A stretch of 64,000 nucleotides of DNA from contig NZ_JAZHOB010000005.1 of NCBI RefSeq assembly GCF_048751585.1, positions 299,631 through 363,630 on the forward strand, given 5' to 3'. A program made the translations under genes and the position numbers. A model generated the notes under the pieces. The model worked only from the letters and a program-made list of their open reading frames with translations. It had not been told where the DNA came from and ran no database searches. Positions 47,432 to 56,175 of the stretch are shown in pieces (the stretch's first letter is position 1; the number at the start of each line of letters is the position of its first letter). The stretch is from G025836975 sp048751585. Its GTDB lineage: Bacteria; Pseudomonadota; Gammaproteobacteria; Burkholderiales; Burkholderiaceae_B.

Positions 47432-48283
47432 TTATGCCGGCGCCAGCCCTTTCAAAAGGTCTTTGCGGTAGCGGTTCAAGTCCTGCACGGTGTTGAACGT
47501 GTTGTCCATGAGCAGCGACATGTTATGCAGGATGCGCGAGCTGACCTTGCCTTCCCAATCCTTGTCGAAACATATCTGGTTGTCCAGCCAATTTTCCAGC
47601 CAACCCGGCGAAGGCAGCTTGGACTGCACCGTATCTTGCGGATACATGTCTTTGTTCACGTGCAGATTGGTGGGGTGCAGGGCCTGCGGCGTACGATGCG
47701 CCGATGCCATCAGCACGCCGATCTTCGAGAAGGCGATGCGCGCGTTATGGCCGAATTCCCGGCCCTGATGGACCAGGGCGCGCTTCATGTAGCGCAGGTA
47801 AGCGCCGGCATGGCGGGCTTCGTCCTGGGCGATGATTTTATAGATGGCCTTGATCACGGGCTCGGTGTGCCAGTCAGAAGCGCGCCGGTACCAATGATTC
47901 AGCCGGACTTCGCCGCAAAAGTGCAGCATCAGCGTTTCCAGGGCCGGGGCCGGATCGAACTCGAAGCGCACTTTATGCAGTTCTTCTTCGGTCGGCACCA
48001 GTTCGGGACGGAAGCGGCGCAGGTATTCGATAAGAGCCAGCGAATGCTTCTGCTCTTCGAAGAACCACACCGACATGAAGGCGCAGAAATCGCTGTCGTC
48101 GCGGTTATCGCGCAGGAACATCTCCGTTGCCGGTAAGGCGGCCCATTCGGTAATGGCGTTCATCTTGATCGTATAAGCCTGATCGTCGCTCAGCTTGCTG
48201 GGGTCGTAATCATCCCAGGGAATATCGGTGGCCATATTCCAGCGCACCGCTTCCATGGATTTGAACAATTCAGGGTAAAGCAT
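47432..48283 (-). CDS. Ferritin-like di-iron protein of unknown function
   Basis: A 283-residue helical protein. Two metal-binding patterns typical of the ferritin-like superfamily are visible: FFEEQKHSLALIEYL (Glu-Glu-x-x-His) at about residues 73-87 and AQDEARHAGAYLRYM (Glu-x-x-His) at about 151-165, with extra acidic residues in FLRDNRDDSDF and LHFCGEVRLNHWY. The arrangement resembles acyl-ACP desaturase or oxygenase-type di-iron proteins rather than iron-storage ferritin. It lies before rfaE2 on the same strand, with 150 non-coding bases between it and the ubiB stop. Substrate unknown. Confidence 0.82.
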   Translation of the reverse strand: MLYPELFKSMEAVRWNMATDIPWDDYDPSKLSDDQAYTIKMNAITEWAALPATEMFLRDNRDDSDFCAFMSVWFFEEQKHSLALIEYLRRFRPELVPTEEELHKVRFEFDPAPALETLMLHFCGEVRLNHWYRRASDWHTEPVIKAIYKIIAQDEARHAGAYLRYMKRALVHQGREFGHNARIAFSKIGVLMASAHRTPQALHPTNLHVNKDMYPQDTVQSKLPSPGWLENWLDNQICFDKDWEGKVSSRILHNMSLLMDNTFNTVQDLNRYRKDLLKGLAPA

Positions 48284-48433
48284 GGGAATCTCTCTTAATG
48301 TATATCCGGTACACCGGGCGGGCGTGCGCTTGCTATCAGCCTTGCACTATAAAGGGGCCATTTAACAAAAACATGTCAGGCCGGGATTTTGGGCGCTTAT
48401 TGCGCGCCGGACGGGCTTGGGAAAGTACATGGC

Positions 48434-49990
48434 CTACTGGCGCGTCAGCGCCCACACCGCCACGCCCAAGCCCACAGCAATAACGGCCAACAGGGTGATC
48501 AACAGTCTATTCGTCTGCTCCTGGGCGCGCCGCATGCGTTCCAGTTCCAAGTTTAACCCAGGGCCGGTATCGGGCCGGCTAAGGTTGGCATAGACCAGAC
48601 GCGGGATCTGGGGCAGGATTTGCGACCACTGGCTGGCTTCCTTATCCAGTTGCTTGCGCAGGCCCGCCAGGCCAACGCGCTCGTGCATCCATTTTTCCAG
48701 ATAGGGTTTGGCCGTTTTCCATAAATCCAGATCGGGATCCAGCTCGCGCCCCATGCCCTCCACGTTCAGCAGAGTTTTCTGAAGCAGGACCAGTTGGGGC
48801 TGGATTTCAACATTGAAGCGGCGCGAGGTCTGGAACAGGCGCAATAGAACCTGGCCCAGCGATATTTCCGACAAAGGCCTGTCGAAGTATGGCTCGCACA
48901 CCGCTCGCACCGCGCCCTCGAGTTCTTCTTCGCGCGTGGTCGCAGGCACCCACCCCGATTCGATATGCAACTGCGCGACACGATGGTAATCGCGCCGGAA
49001 GAAGGCCAGAAAGTTCTGGGCAAGGTAATTTTTGTCGAATTCGGACAGGGAGCCCACTATGCCGAAGTCCAGGGCAATGTAGCGTCCCAGAGTTTCGGGC
49101 TGGTCGGATACGTAAATATTGCCGGGATGCATATCGGCATGAAAAAAGCCGTCGGTAAAAACCTGGGTAAAGAATATCTCGACACCTGTCCGGCCCAATT
49201 CCCGGGTATCGATGCCGGCCGCCTTCAGGCGTTCGGTCTGGCTGACGGGAATGCCGCGCATGCGCTCCATGGTAAATACCGTGGTCGCGCAGTATTCCCA
49301 CACAACTTCGGGCACCATCAGCAAATGCTCGCGGCCGCGTTCGGTAGAGAAGTTGCGCCGCAGTTGGCTGCAATTGGACGCCTCGCGGATCAGATCGAGT
49401 TCGTCGTGCAGATAATTGTCAAATTCGGCCACCACCTGGCGCGGTTTCAGGCGGCGTCCATCGGCCGCCAGACGCTCGACCAGCCTGGCCAAGGCGCCCA
49501 ACAGGGTAAGGTCTTTCTCGATGATCTCGCGCATGCCCGGGCGCAGCACCTTGACGGCCACCTCGCGACCGTCGTGCAAGACGGCAAAATGCACCTGTGC
49601 GATCGATGCCGAGGCGACAGGATCGGTTTCGAAATGCTTGAAAAGCGTATGCGGCGAAGCGCCCAGCGCGGCTTCGATACTTGCGGCGGCTTGGTCGGAC
49701 GGAAAGGGCGGAACCCTGTCCTGCAGCAAGGCAAGTTCTATGGCCACATCCAGGGGAATCAAGTCGCGGCGCGTGGAAAGCACTTGACCGAATTTGACGA
49801 AAATGGGCCCCAGCGACTCCAGCGCCAAGCGCAGCCGCACGCCGCGCGGCATCTTGGGCGGCCGCCCGAATCGAACGACGCGCAAAAGACCATAAGCGAC
49901 AGGGTGTTTGATGCCCGACAGAACCAGTTCGTCCAGCCTGTAACGCAGGGCGATGAAAACAATATGCAGCAAGCGGAAAAAGGTGAACAT
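48434..49990 (-). CDS. ubiB: Ubiquinone biosynthesis regulatory protein kinase UbiB
   Basis: A 518-residue atypical kinase-like ATPase needed for ubiquinone synthesis. The KxGQ motif unique to the family is FVKFGQVLSTRRDLIP; the Ala-rich loop is PVASASIAQVHFAVL, followed by VAVKVLRPG, the catalytic-loop-type FHADMHPGNIY and the DFG-like ALDFGIVGSL. Two hydrophobic helices at the C-terminus (LLITLLAVIAVGLGVAVWAL) anchor it in the inner membrane. It lies four bases after ubiJ, downstream of the Tim44-like gene and ubiE, all on the minus strand. Confidence 0.96.
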   Translation of the reverse strand: MFTFFRLLHIVFIALRYRLDELVLSGIKHPVAYGLLRVVRFGRPPKMPRGVRLRLALESLGPIFVKFGQVLSTRRDLIPLDVAIELALLQDRVPPFPSDQAAASIEAALGASPHTLFKHFETDPVASASIAQVHFAVLHDGREVAVKVLRPGMREIIEKDLTLLGALARLVERLAADGRRLKPRQVVAEFDNYLHDELDLIREASNCSQLRRNFSTERGREHLLMVPEVVWEYCATTVFTMERMRGIPVSQTERLKAAGIDTRELGRTGVEIFFTQVFTDGFFHADMHPGNIYVSDQPETLGRYIALDFGIVGSLSEFDKNYLAQNFLAFFRRDYHRVAQLHIESGWVPATTREEELEGAVRAVCEPYFDRPLSEISLGQVLLRLFQTSRRFNVEIQPQLVLLQKTLLNVEGMGRELDPDLDLWKTAKPYLEKWMHERVGLAGLRKQLDKEASQWSQILPQIPRLVYANLSRPDTGPGLNLELERMRRAQEQTNRLLITLLAVIAVGLGVAVWALTRQ

Positions 49991-49994
49991 GACG

Positions 49995-50624
49995 TCAACC
50001 CTTGCTTAAGCTGCCGCGCGTGCCAAGCGCTGCCACACGGGCCTCAAGGCCATCCAGGCGCTGGCGCAAAACCAGCAGGCCCGCTGTCCAATCCTCGAAC
50101 CCTGGGCGATTGGCCATCATGCCGCTCTCTTCGGACAGAAACTCGCCGACATTGCCGGCAAGTCGGCCTGCAGTCAACTGCACGCCTTGCATCACGGCCT
50201 TGCCTGCTTGCAGCAGGCGCAAGGCGGCCATGTCCCCAACGAGCTTGGCCAGGTCCTCTTCGATATCCCATCGCAGATCTCGAGCCAGATCGGAAACCAC
50301 CCGCGCCAGGCCCGCATCGCCTTCGATATGCATGATTTCGGCCACCGCGTCGGGGTCGCGCGAACGCAACACCGCTGGCAGGCCCGGTAATTTGTCGCTG
50401 GGGATGGTCAAGGTCACGTCGGGAACGACGGCCGGGTCGCAGGCTTGTACGAGGCCGCTGGCCTGTATGGCAAAACCGGTTTTGAATCGGCCGATCGCGA
50501 ACCTGACGGTTTTCCCCGAGTGCCGGCTCAAGCGGTCACGCGCCCAGTCTTCCCGTAACAGCAGCTTGTTCAGGACACGGGCGTGTACCGCGGAGGGAGC
50601 AAAAAAGGGAGGCAATGAAAACAT
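49995..50624 (-). CDS. ubiJ: Ubiquinone biosynthesis accessory factor UbiJ (SCP2 domain)
   Basis: A 209-residue protein with an SCP2 lipid-binding domain (about residues 15-110): HSGKTVRFAIGRFKTGFAIQASG and VPDVTLTIPSDKLPGLPA. The C-terminal half is helical, with IEGDAGLARVVSDLARDLRWDIEEDLAKLVGD (UbiJ pattern) and a final coiled-coil-like LVLRQRLDGLEARVAAL. In E. coli it forms the soluble Ubi complex with the later ring-modifying enzymes. It lies between the Tim44-like gene and ubiB. Confidence 0.93.
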   Translation of the reverse strand: MFSLPPFFAPSAVHARVLNKLLLREDWARDRLSRHSGKTVRFAIGRFKTGFAIQASGLVQACDPAVVPDVTLTIPSDKLPGLPAVLRSRDPDAVAEIMHIEGDAGLARVVSDLARDLRWDIEEDLAKLVGDMAALRLLQAGKAVMQGVQLTAGRLAGNVGEFLSEESGMMANRPGFEDWTAGLLVLRQRLDGLEARVAALGTRGSLSKG

Positions 50625-50717
50625 GATCGGGCGTGCGCGGCTAAGCCGTATCCAGAGAGCCTATATAGCAAGAGCTCAAGTTTAACGGTTTTACACGCGC
50701 ACAACCCCAGCCAGCGA

Positions 50718-51680
50718 TCAGCTGGCGTATTCGATCGGAATCTGCTGTATGCCCGCCAGCAGCCAGCCGGCGTTGTCGGCCTTGTACAAGTTCCAGACTT
50801 CTTCGAAACGGAATGCCTCGGATTCCTTCGATTCGCGCAGCATGCCTGAATAGCGCACGCTGGCCAAGTGGCCGCCCGATACGGCTTCGATGCCCAGAAG
50901 CTCGGCGTTCAGGAGCACGACCTCGGTCGCGTTGTTCTCGTTGCGGGTGAGGATTTCGGGCTTGACTTCGGCGATCAGGTCGTCGGTCATGTAGTCGCGC
51001 AGCTTGTCCAGATCGCCGCTGTCCCATACCGCCTGAATTTCAAGGAATTGCGTCTTGGCGGTGGCCAGAAAAGTCGCCGTATCGAAATCGCCGGGGATGA
51101 ACCATTTTTCATCGATCGGGGGCGCGGGCACCGTGCTTACCGGTGCCGCCGCCGCGGCGGTCGCTGCCGCCGCGCCAGTCTGGCGCCAGGTGTTTTGCGA
51201 ATGGGCGCCGCCCTGCCGATTCAAGGGGCTGGCGCCGCCGGCCTGCTGCAGGGCGGGACGAGCGGCCCCGCCGCGCAGCTTGCGCACGATGAACATGACG
51301 CCGAAGACCAGCAAGCCGATCAACAGCAGGCTGGACATCATTTCAAGAAATGCGCCCGACAGGCCAAGGCTGGAAAGCAGTGCGGCGATGCCCAGGCCGG
51401 CCGCAATGCCGGCAATGGGGCCCAGCCAGCGGGAAACACCGCTTTTTGCCGCTGTACCGGCCGCGGCCGCGCCGGCTGCCGGCGCGGCGGTGCGCGCCGT
51501 TGTGTTGGCAGCCGGCGGCGTAACGGCCTGGCGCTGCTGGGTTACGTTGGTCGACTGGCGGCCGAAGCTTTTGCCGCCGCCCATGCGGCGGGCTTCGGCG
51601 TCGAAGGACACCGAAAGCATGGCGCCCGCCGAAACCACCAGCATGGCAACCGCAAGCAACCGTGAAAAGCGTTGAGACAT
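50718..51680 (-). CDS. Tim44-like domain membrane protein
   Basis: A 320-residue protein. The N-terminal signal/anchor (about 10-30) is followed by RRMGGGKSFGRQS, then an Ala/Gly/Thr-rich linker, one or two hydrophobic segments (about 90-135; GIAAGLGIAALLSSLGLSGAFLEM and LLLIGLLVFGVMFIV), and a C-terminal Tim44-like domain (about 195-320) with FIPGDFDTATFLATAKTQFLEIQAVWDSGDLDKLRDYMTD and AFRFEEVWNLYKADN. The ATG at 51680 has an AGGAG site. Bacterial Tim44-domain proteins are poorly understood. Its position between ubiE and ubiJ on the same strand suggests, but does not show, a link to ubiquinone assembly or membrane biogenesis. Confidence 0.87.
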   Translation of the reverse strand: MSQRFSRLLAVAMLVVSAGAMLSVSFDAEARRMGGGKSFGRQSTNVTQQRQAVTPPAANTTARTAAPAAGAAAAGTAAKSGVSRWLGPIAGIAAGLGIAALLSSLGLSGAFLEMMSSLLLIGLLVFGVMFIVRKLRGGAARPALQQAGGASPLNRQGGAHSQNTWRQTGAAAATAAAAAPVSTVPAPPIDEKWFIPGDFDTATFLATAKTQFLEIQAVWDSGDLDKLRDYMTDDLIAEVKPEILTRNENNATEVVLLNAELLGIEAVSGGHLASVRYSGMLRESKESEAFRFEEVWNLYKADNAGWLLAGIQQIPIEYAS

Positions 51681-51821
51681 GTATTGCTCCTGTAGTGCAA
51701 TGCGCCGCCTGACGCATTGCCGAATAAGTTCTCTTTTAATGATGTTAGCCCGCAAGATAGAATCTTACGGGAAGCTGAACGTTAGCATAACGTAGGACAG
51801 GCTGAAAGAAAAGAAGTTCCT

Positions 51822-52610
51822 TCAATCCAGATTGACGCCCTCGTGCAGCGCAACCAGGCCGGCGCTCAGGTTGAAATAGCGCACCTGCGATAGCCCAGCC
51901 TCGGTCAGCATGCCGGCCAGGGTGGCCTGGTCGGGGTGCATGCGTATGGATTCAGCCAGGTAACGGTAGCTTTCCTCGTCGCCCGCCACCTTCTTGCCCA
52001 GCCAGGGCAGGATATTGAACGAATACCAGTCGTAGGCGGGCGCCAGCGGCTTGGCAACGCGGGAGAATTCCAGCACCAGCAGCTTGCCGCCGGGCTTGAG
52101 CACGCGGCGCATCTCGGATAGCGCGCGATCCTTATGCGTCATGTTGCGCAAGCCGAAGGCCACACTGACGCGATCGAAATAAGCATCGGGAAAAGGGAGT
52201 TTTTCGGCGTCGCAAACCGCCGTGGGCACCAGCAGCCCTTTATCGGTCAAACGATCGCGCCCAACCCGGAGCATGGAATCATTGATGTCGGTCAGCCAGA
52301 CCTCGCCGGTCACGCCGGCTTTTTTAGCGAAGGCACGGGCCAGATCGCCCGTGCCGCCTGCGATGTCCAGCACCTTCATGCCCGGGCGGACGTTGGCCCG
52401 CCCGATGGTGAATGCCTTCCAGACGCGATGCAGACCCACGGACATCAGGTCGTTCATGACGTCGTAGCGGTCGGCCACCGAATGAAACACTTGGGCGACC
52501 TTGCCGGCTTTTTCCGCTTCGCTGACCGTCTTGTAGCCGAAATGCGTGCTGGATTCGGGCATGGATTCAGTGGCGGACCGGTGGGAGGGGGAAATACGGG
52601 TATTTTGCAT
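51822..52610 (-). CDS. ubiE: Ubiquinone/menaquinone C-methyltransferase
   Basis: A 262-residue SAM methyltransferase. It includes YKTVSEAEKAGKVAQVFHSVADRYDVMNDLMSVGLHRVWK (UbiE family pattern), the SAM motif VLDIAGGTGDLARAF, AEKLPFPDAYFDRVSVAFGLRNMTHKDRAL and LKPGGKLLVLEFS. Residues 1-20 before the conserved part may be variable, and an ATG at residue 17 (52562) is an alternative start. It methylates the benzoquinol ring. It is divergent from phoB. The Tim44-like gene follows after 141 bases. Confidence 0.95.
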   Translation of the reverse strand: MQNTRISPSHRSATESMPESSTHFGYKTVSEAEKAGKVAQVFHSVADRYDVMNDLMSVGLHRVWKAFTIGRANVRPGMKVLDIAGGTGDLARAFAKKAGVTGEVWLTDINDSMLRVGRDRLTDKGLLVPTAVCDAEKLPFPDAYFDRVSVAFGLRNMTHKDRALSEMRRVLKPGGKLLVLEFSRVAKPLAPAYDWYSFNILPWLGKKVAGDEESYRYLAESIRMHPDQATLAGMLTEAGLSQVRYFNLSAGLVALHEGVNLD

Positions 52611-52832
52611 GGTTCATCAATCGTACATCATTCATGGCTATCTGGACGGCGAAAAGCCCACGCAAAATTCGACCGCAAGGCCGATTTTCACAAACCTGAA
52701 ATATTTGAGCCATATTATGGCAATGAACGGCATTCGCGCATCCGCCGTCCAGTCAGGACGAAAGCTGCCGGAATCCGGCAAGCCCTGCCTGGAACGCCCA
52801 TTGTTAAACGCTTTACATTATTATCAGGCGCT

Positions 52833-53534
52833 ATGAGCACGACCATACTCGTTGTAGAAGATGAGCCCGCTATCCAGGAATTGATCTCGGTGAACTTGTC
52901 GTTTGCCGGCCATAAGGTGCTTCGCGCCTTCGACGCCGAGCAAGCGCAGACCCTGATACGCGCCGAGTTACCCGATCTGATCCTGCTGGACTGGATGCTG
53001 CCCGGCGCATCGGGCATTACTCTGGCCAAAACACTGCGATCGGACGAACGCACCCGCAACGTTCCGGTCATCATGCTGACCGCCAAGGGCGCTGAACACG
53101 ACAAGGTGGAAGGCCTGGAAGCCGGGGCGGACGACTACATCACCAAGCCGTTCTCGCCCAAGGAGTTGATTGCGCGCATCAAGGCGGTGCTGCGCAGGCG
53201 CGCGCCGCAGCTGACCGACGACATCATTCAGATCGGGACGTTGAAGCTGGATCCCACCACGCATCGCGTGAACGGCAACGACATCACGCTGACAATAGGC
53301 CCCACCGAGTTTCGCCTGCTACACTTTTTCATGACGCACACCGAACGCGTGTTCTCGCGTGCTCAATTGCTCGATCAAGTGTGGGGGGATCACGTGTTCG
53401 TCGAAGAACGCACGGTGGACGTGCATATCCGACGCTTGCGCAAGGCCCTGGAACCCAGCGGCCATGAGAACCATATCGAAACCGTGCGCGGCGCGGGATA
53501 TCGATTTACCAATCAGCTTCCCAAGCTTTCGTAA
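52833..53534 (+). CDS. phoB: Phosphate regulon response regulator PhoB
   Basis: A 233-residue OmpR/PhoB-class regulator. The receiver has VVEDEPAIQELI, the phospho-acceptor in LPDLILLDWMLPG, VIMLTAKGAEHDKVEGLEAGADDYITKPFSPKEL, and the winged helix starts at LKLDPTTHRVNG and includes RTVDVHIRRLRKALEP and VRGAGYRF. I chose the ATG at 52833; a longer open frame to 52134 runs antisense to ubiE and is not coding. PhoR follows 48 bases later. It controls phosphate-starvation genes; no pst or phoU genes are in the window and I saw no clear Pho box in front of it. Confidence 0.95.
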   Translation: MSTTILVVEDEPAIQELISVNLSFAGHKVLRAFDAEQAQTLIRAELPDLILLDWMLPGASGITLAKTLRSDERTRNVPVIMLTAKGAEHDKVEGLEAGADDYITKPFSPKELIARIKAVLRRRAPQLTDDIIQIGTLKLDPTTHRVNGNDITLTIGPTEFRLLHFFMTHTERVFSRAQLLDQVWGDHVFVEERTVDVHIRRLRKALEPSGHENHIETVRGAGYRFTNQLPKLS

Positions 53535-53582
53535 ACGAATTTTGAAAGTCACCCGGCCCCACGGCCTTGAAACGTTGTCAAC

Positions 53583-54878
53583 ATGATCAAAACCATCATT
53601 TCAATCGGCTTGTGGGCAGTGCTGGGCTGGCTTTGCGGTTCGTGGCTCGGGCCGAATACGGGTTGGGGCGTGTTCTCGCTGGGCCTGGTCATCATGATTC
53701 TGGTCAGCGGCCTGCAGCTTTCGCGCATCGCGCGCTGGGTCGCGGACATCGACGCCCCGCCCCCGCCATCGGTCGGCCCCTGGGATGAAATACTGGCCCC
53801 CATCTACCGCCAGTTGCGGAAGAACAAACAGGATCTGGCCCTGCTGAATCGCCATGTGGACGGCATCATGCTGGCGGCCGAGGCCTTGCCGGATGGCGCC
53901 ATCACCCTGGACGAGGCCATGCACCTGACCTGGTGCAATCAAACGGCCAGCGACCATATCGGCCTGGACATGAAGGCCGACCGCGGACACAGCATTTTCA
54001 ATATCCTGCGCGCACCTGAGTTCGCCCGCTATGCCCGCCAAGCGTCCTGGCCGGGCCCCATCCTGCTCCACATGGACAAGGTGGGGCAGGAGAAGACCTT
54101 ATTGGTGCAATTGACGCGCTACGGTGTCGGCCAGTTCCTGGTCGTGACGCGCGATGTGACCCAGGTCGAGAAGCTGGAAACGACGCGGAAGGATTTCGTT
54201 GCCAATGTATCGCATGAACTGCGCACGCCGCTGACCGTATTGTCGGGCTTCCTGGAAACGCTGCGCGACATGCCCGAAGGGTCGCTAAGCGCCGAGCAGC
54301 GCCTGTGCTATCAGACCCTCATGCTGGAGCAGGCCCAGCGCATGCAAGCCATTGTGGCTGATCTGCTTACCCTGTCGACGCTGGAATCGTCGCCGCACGC
54401 CGAAGGCGAGCCGGTGCGCATGAGCACGCTGATTCACACCGCCCTGCAGCAAGGCCGCATACTGTCCAACGACCAGCATGTCTTTGTCGAAAATGTCGCC
54501 GAGGATTTATGCATCACCGGCATCGAAACCGAGCTAGCCTCGGCGGTATCCAACCTGCTGACCAATGCCATACGCTATACGCCTAAAGACGGCACGATCA
54601 CCGTCAGCTGGTATATAAGCGAAGATGGCCATGCTTGCTATTCCGTCCAGGACACCGGCATAGGCATCGCCTCGCAAGACATTCCCCGCCTGACGGAGCG
54701 CTTTTACCGCGTCGACCGCGGACGCTCGAGGGCCACCGGCGGCACCGGGCTGGGGCTGGCCATAACCAAGCATGTGGCCATGCGCCATAACGCCGAACTG
54801 ACCATACACAGCCGGTTCGGCGCCGGCAGCCTGTTTTCGCTGATATTTCCGCCCGCGCGGGTCAGCGTCCCCGACTAG
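53583..54878 (+). CDS. phoR: Phosphate regulon sensor histidine kinase PhoR
   Basis: A 431-residue sensor kinase with two N-terminal membrane helices (about 5-45), a PAS-like region (about 95-190; MLAAEALPDGAITLDEAMHLTWCNQTASDHIG), a HisKA domain with phospho-His in DFVANVSHELRTPLTVLSGFLETL, and an HATPase domain (LLTNAIRYTPKDG, DTGIGIASQDIPRLTERFYRVD, GGTGLGLAITKHV). It has no large periplasmic loop, as usual for PhoR. Together with PhoB it senses phosphate limitation through the Pst/PhoU system. Confidence 0.94.
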   Translation: MIKTIISIGLWAVLGWLCGSWLGPNTGWGVFSLGLVIMILVSGLQLSRIARWVADIDAPPPPSVGPWDEILAPIYRQLRKNKQDLALLNRHVDGIMLAAEALPDGAITLDEAMHLTWCNQTASDHIGLDMKADRGHSIFNILRAPEFARYARQASWPGPILLHMDKVGQEKTLLVQLTRYGVGQFLVVTRDVTQVEKLETTRKDFVANVSHELRTPLTVLSGFLETLRDMPEGSLSAEQRLCYQTLMLEQAQRMQAIVADLLTLSTLESSPHAEGEPVRMSTLIHTALQQGRILSNDQHVFVENVAEDLCITGIETELASAVSNLLTNAIRYTPKDGTITVSWYISEDGHACYSVQDTGIGIASQDIPRLTERFYRVDRGRSRATGGTGLGLAITKHVAMRHNAELTIHSRFGAGSLFSLIFPPARVSVPD

Positions 54879-54993
54879 CGCCCGCCATGGGGAATGTCCG
54901 TATCGGCCGCCCAGAAACACCAGACGAAATATCTATAAAATGGGGACACGCTGTGCCATAGGCGGCAAAGCAAAACCGATTACGGAGTCCCCA

Positions 54994-55425
54994 ATGTCCA
55001 AGCAAAACACGCTCCCTCCCTTCCATCTGGCCTTTCCGGTCCGCGACCTGGCCGAAGCGCGCCGCTTTTATGGCGAACTGCTGGGCTGTCCCGAGGGCCG
55101 CTCATCCGACCAATGGATAGACTTCGATTTCCACGGCCACCAGATCGTCGCCCATCTGGCGCCCGAGGAATGCGGCAGCACGGGAACCAGCAGCGTGGAT
55201 GCGCACAACGTACCGGTACGCCATTTCGGCGCGGTGCTTGAAATGGGGGTATGGGAAGCCTTGGCCGACAAGCTGCGCAAGGCCGGCACCCAGTTCGTGA
55301 TCGAGCCTTACGTGCGCTTCAAGGGCGAAGTCGGAGAGCAGGCCACCATGTTTTTCATGGATCCGTCGGGCAACGCGCTGGAATTCAAATCCTTCAAGAA
55401 CATCGAATCGCTGTTTGCCAAGTAA
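54994..55425 (+). CDS. VOC family (glyoxalase/dioxygenase-like) protein
   Basis: A 143-residue single-domain vicinal oxygen chelate protein. HLAFPVRDLAEARRFYGELLGCPEGR begins the first beta-alpha unit and MFFMDPSGNALEFKSFKN ends the second; His in HLAF, and Glu in ALEFK, are the usual metal ligands. The ATG at 54994 follows a GGAGT site. It is 18 bases before pxpB on the same strand, but the substrate is unknown; its place next to 5-oxoproline genes may be coincidental. Confidence 0.88.
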   Translation: MSKQNTLPPFHLAFPVRDLAEARRFYGELLGCPEGRSSDQWIDFDFHGHQIVAHLAPEECGSTGTSSVDAHNVPVRHFGAVLEMGVWEALADKLRKAGTQFVIEPYVRFKGEVGEQATMFFMDPSGNALEFKSFKNIESLFAK

Positions 55426-55443
55426 ACCAAGCACGCAGACCGG

Positions 55444-56175
55444 ATGCCTCTCATGAGCGTCTCCGAGCCGCGACGATGGGCCATGGTTCCCCAGGGGGAC
55501 CGCAGCGTGCTGCTGGTGTTCGGCGATCAGATCGACGTGGACATCGGGCGGCGCTGCGCCGCTGCGGCGGCCGCCCTGCGGGAGGCCGCCATACAGGGCG
55601 TCACCGATATCGTCCCCACTTTCAACTCGGTCGCCGTGCACTACCAGCCGCGCCTGTTCGATGCCGGCACTCCTTACCGGCATCTGGCTCGCGAAATAGA
55701 TAATGTGCTGGACGCGGCGCTCGATGGGCGGCACGCGCCCGCCCAGGGGCGGCAGATTGAAATTCCCGTCTGCTATGGCGGTGAGTTCGGCCCGGATCTG
55801 GACGAGGTGGCGACGCACTGCAAGCTGGAGGCCTCCGACGTCATTCGCCTGCACAGCCAGCAACCGGCCTACGTGTTCATGCTGGGCTTCGCGCCCGGCG
55901 CCCCCTATATCGGAGTACACGACAAGCGGCTGGCCATAGGCCGGCGCGCCACGCCAAGAACGTCGGTTCCCGCCGGCTCGGTGGCCATCGCCAATCTTCA
56001 GACCATGATCTACCCCAATGCCTCTCCGGGGGGCTGGCATATCATCGGCGCCACGCCTTCCATCCTGTTCGATCCGCAAAAGAATCCATCGACGCTGCTG
56101 GCCGCGGGCGACACGGTCCGCTTCGTTCCGGTCGGCCCAGATCAATACCGTAGCTTGAAGCGGGAACAGGCATGA
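55444..56175 (+). CDS. pxpB: 5-oxoprolinase subunit PxpB (KipI-like)
   Basis: A 243-residue protein of the allophanate hydrolase subunit 1 / KipI family. Motifs: MVPQGDRSVLLVFGDQIDVDI at the N-terminus, VTDIVPTFNSVAVHY, IEIPVCYGGEFGPDLDEVATHCKL, YVFMLGFAPGAPYIGV, RTSVPAGSVAIANLQTMIYPNASPGGWHIIGAT (quoted in part). With PxpA and PxpC it forms the ATP-dependent 5-oxoproline-hydrolysing enzyme in prokaryotes. Its last bases overlap the pxpC start (ATGA). An ATG 12 bases downstream (55456) is an alternative start. Confidence 0.92.
   Translation: MPLMSVSEPRRWAMVPQGDRSVLLVFGDQIDVDIGRRCAAAAAALREAAIQGVTDIVPTFNSVAVHYQPRLFDAGTPYRHLAREIDNVLDAALDGRHAPAQGRQIEIPVCYGGEFGPDLDEVATHCKLEASDVIRLHSQQPAYVFMLGFAPGAPYIGVHDKRLAIGRRATPRTSVPAGSVAIANLQTMIYPNASPGGWHIIGATPSILFDPQKNPSTLLAAGDTVRFVPVGPDQYRSLKREQA

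Noticed and set aside
52134..52832. Upstream extension of phoB by about 230 residues
   Set aside because: The extension is antisense to ubiE and non-protein-like; PhoB begins normally at the ATG at 52833.
52611..52832. Pho box in the phoB promoter
   Set aside because: No pair of CTGTCAT-like repeats with 11-base spacing was found by eye in the divergent ubiE-phoB region.
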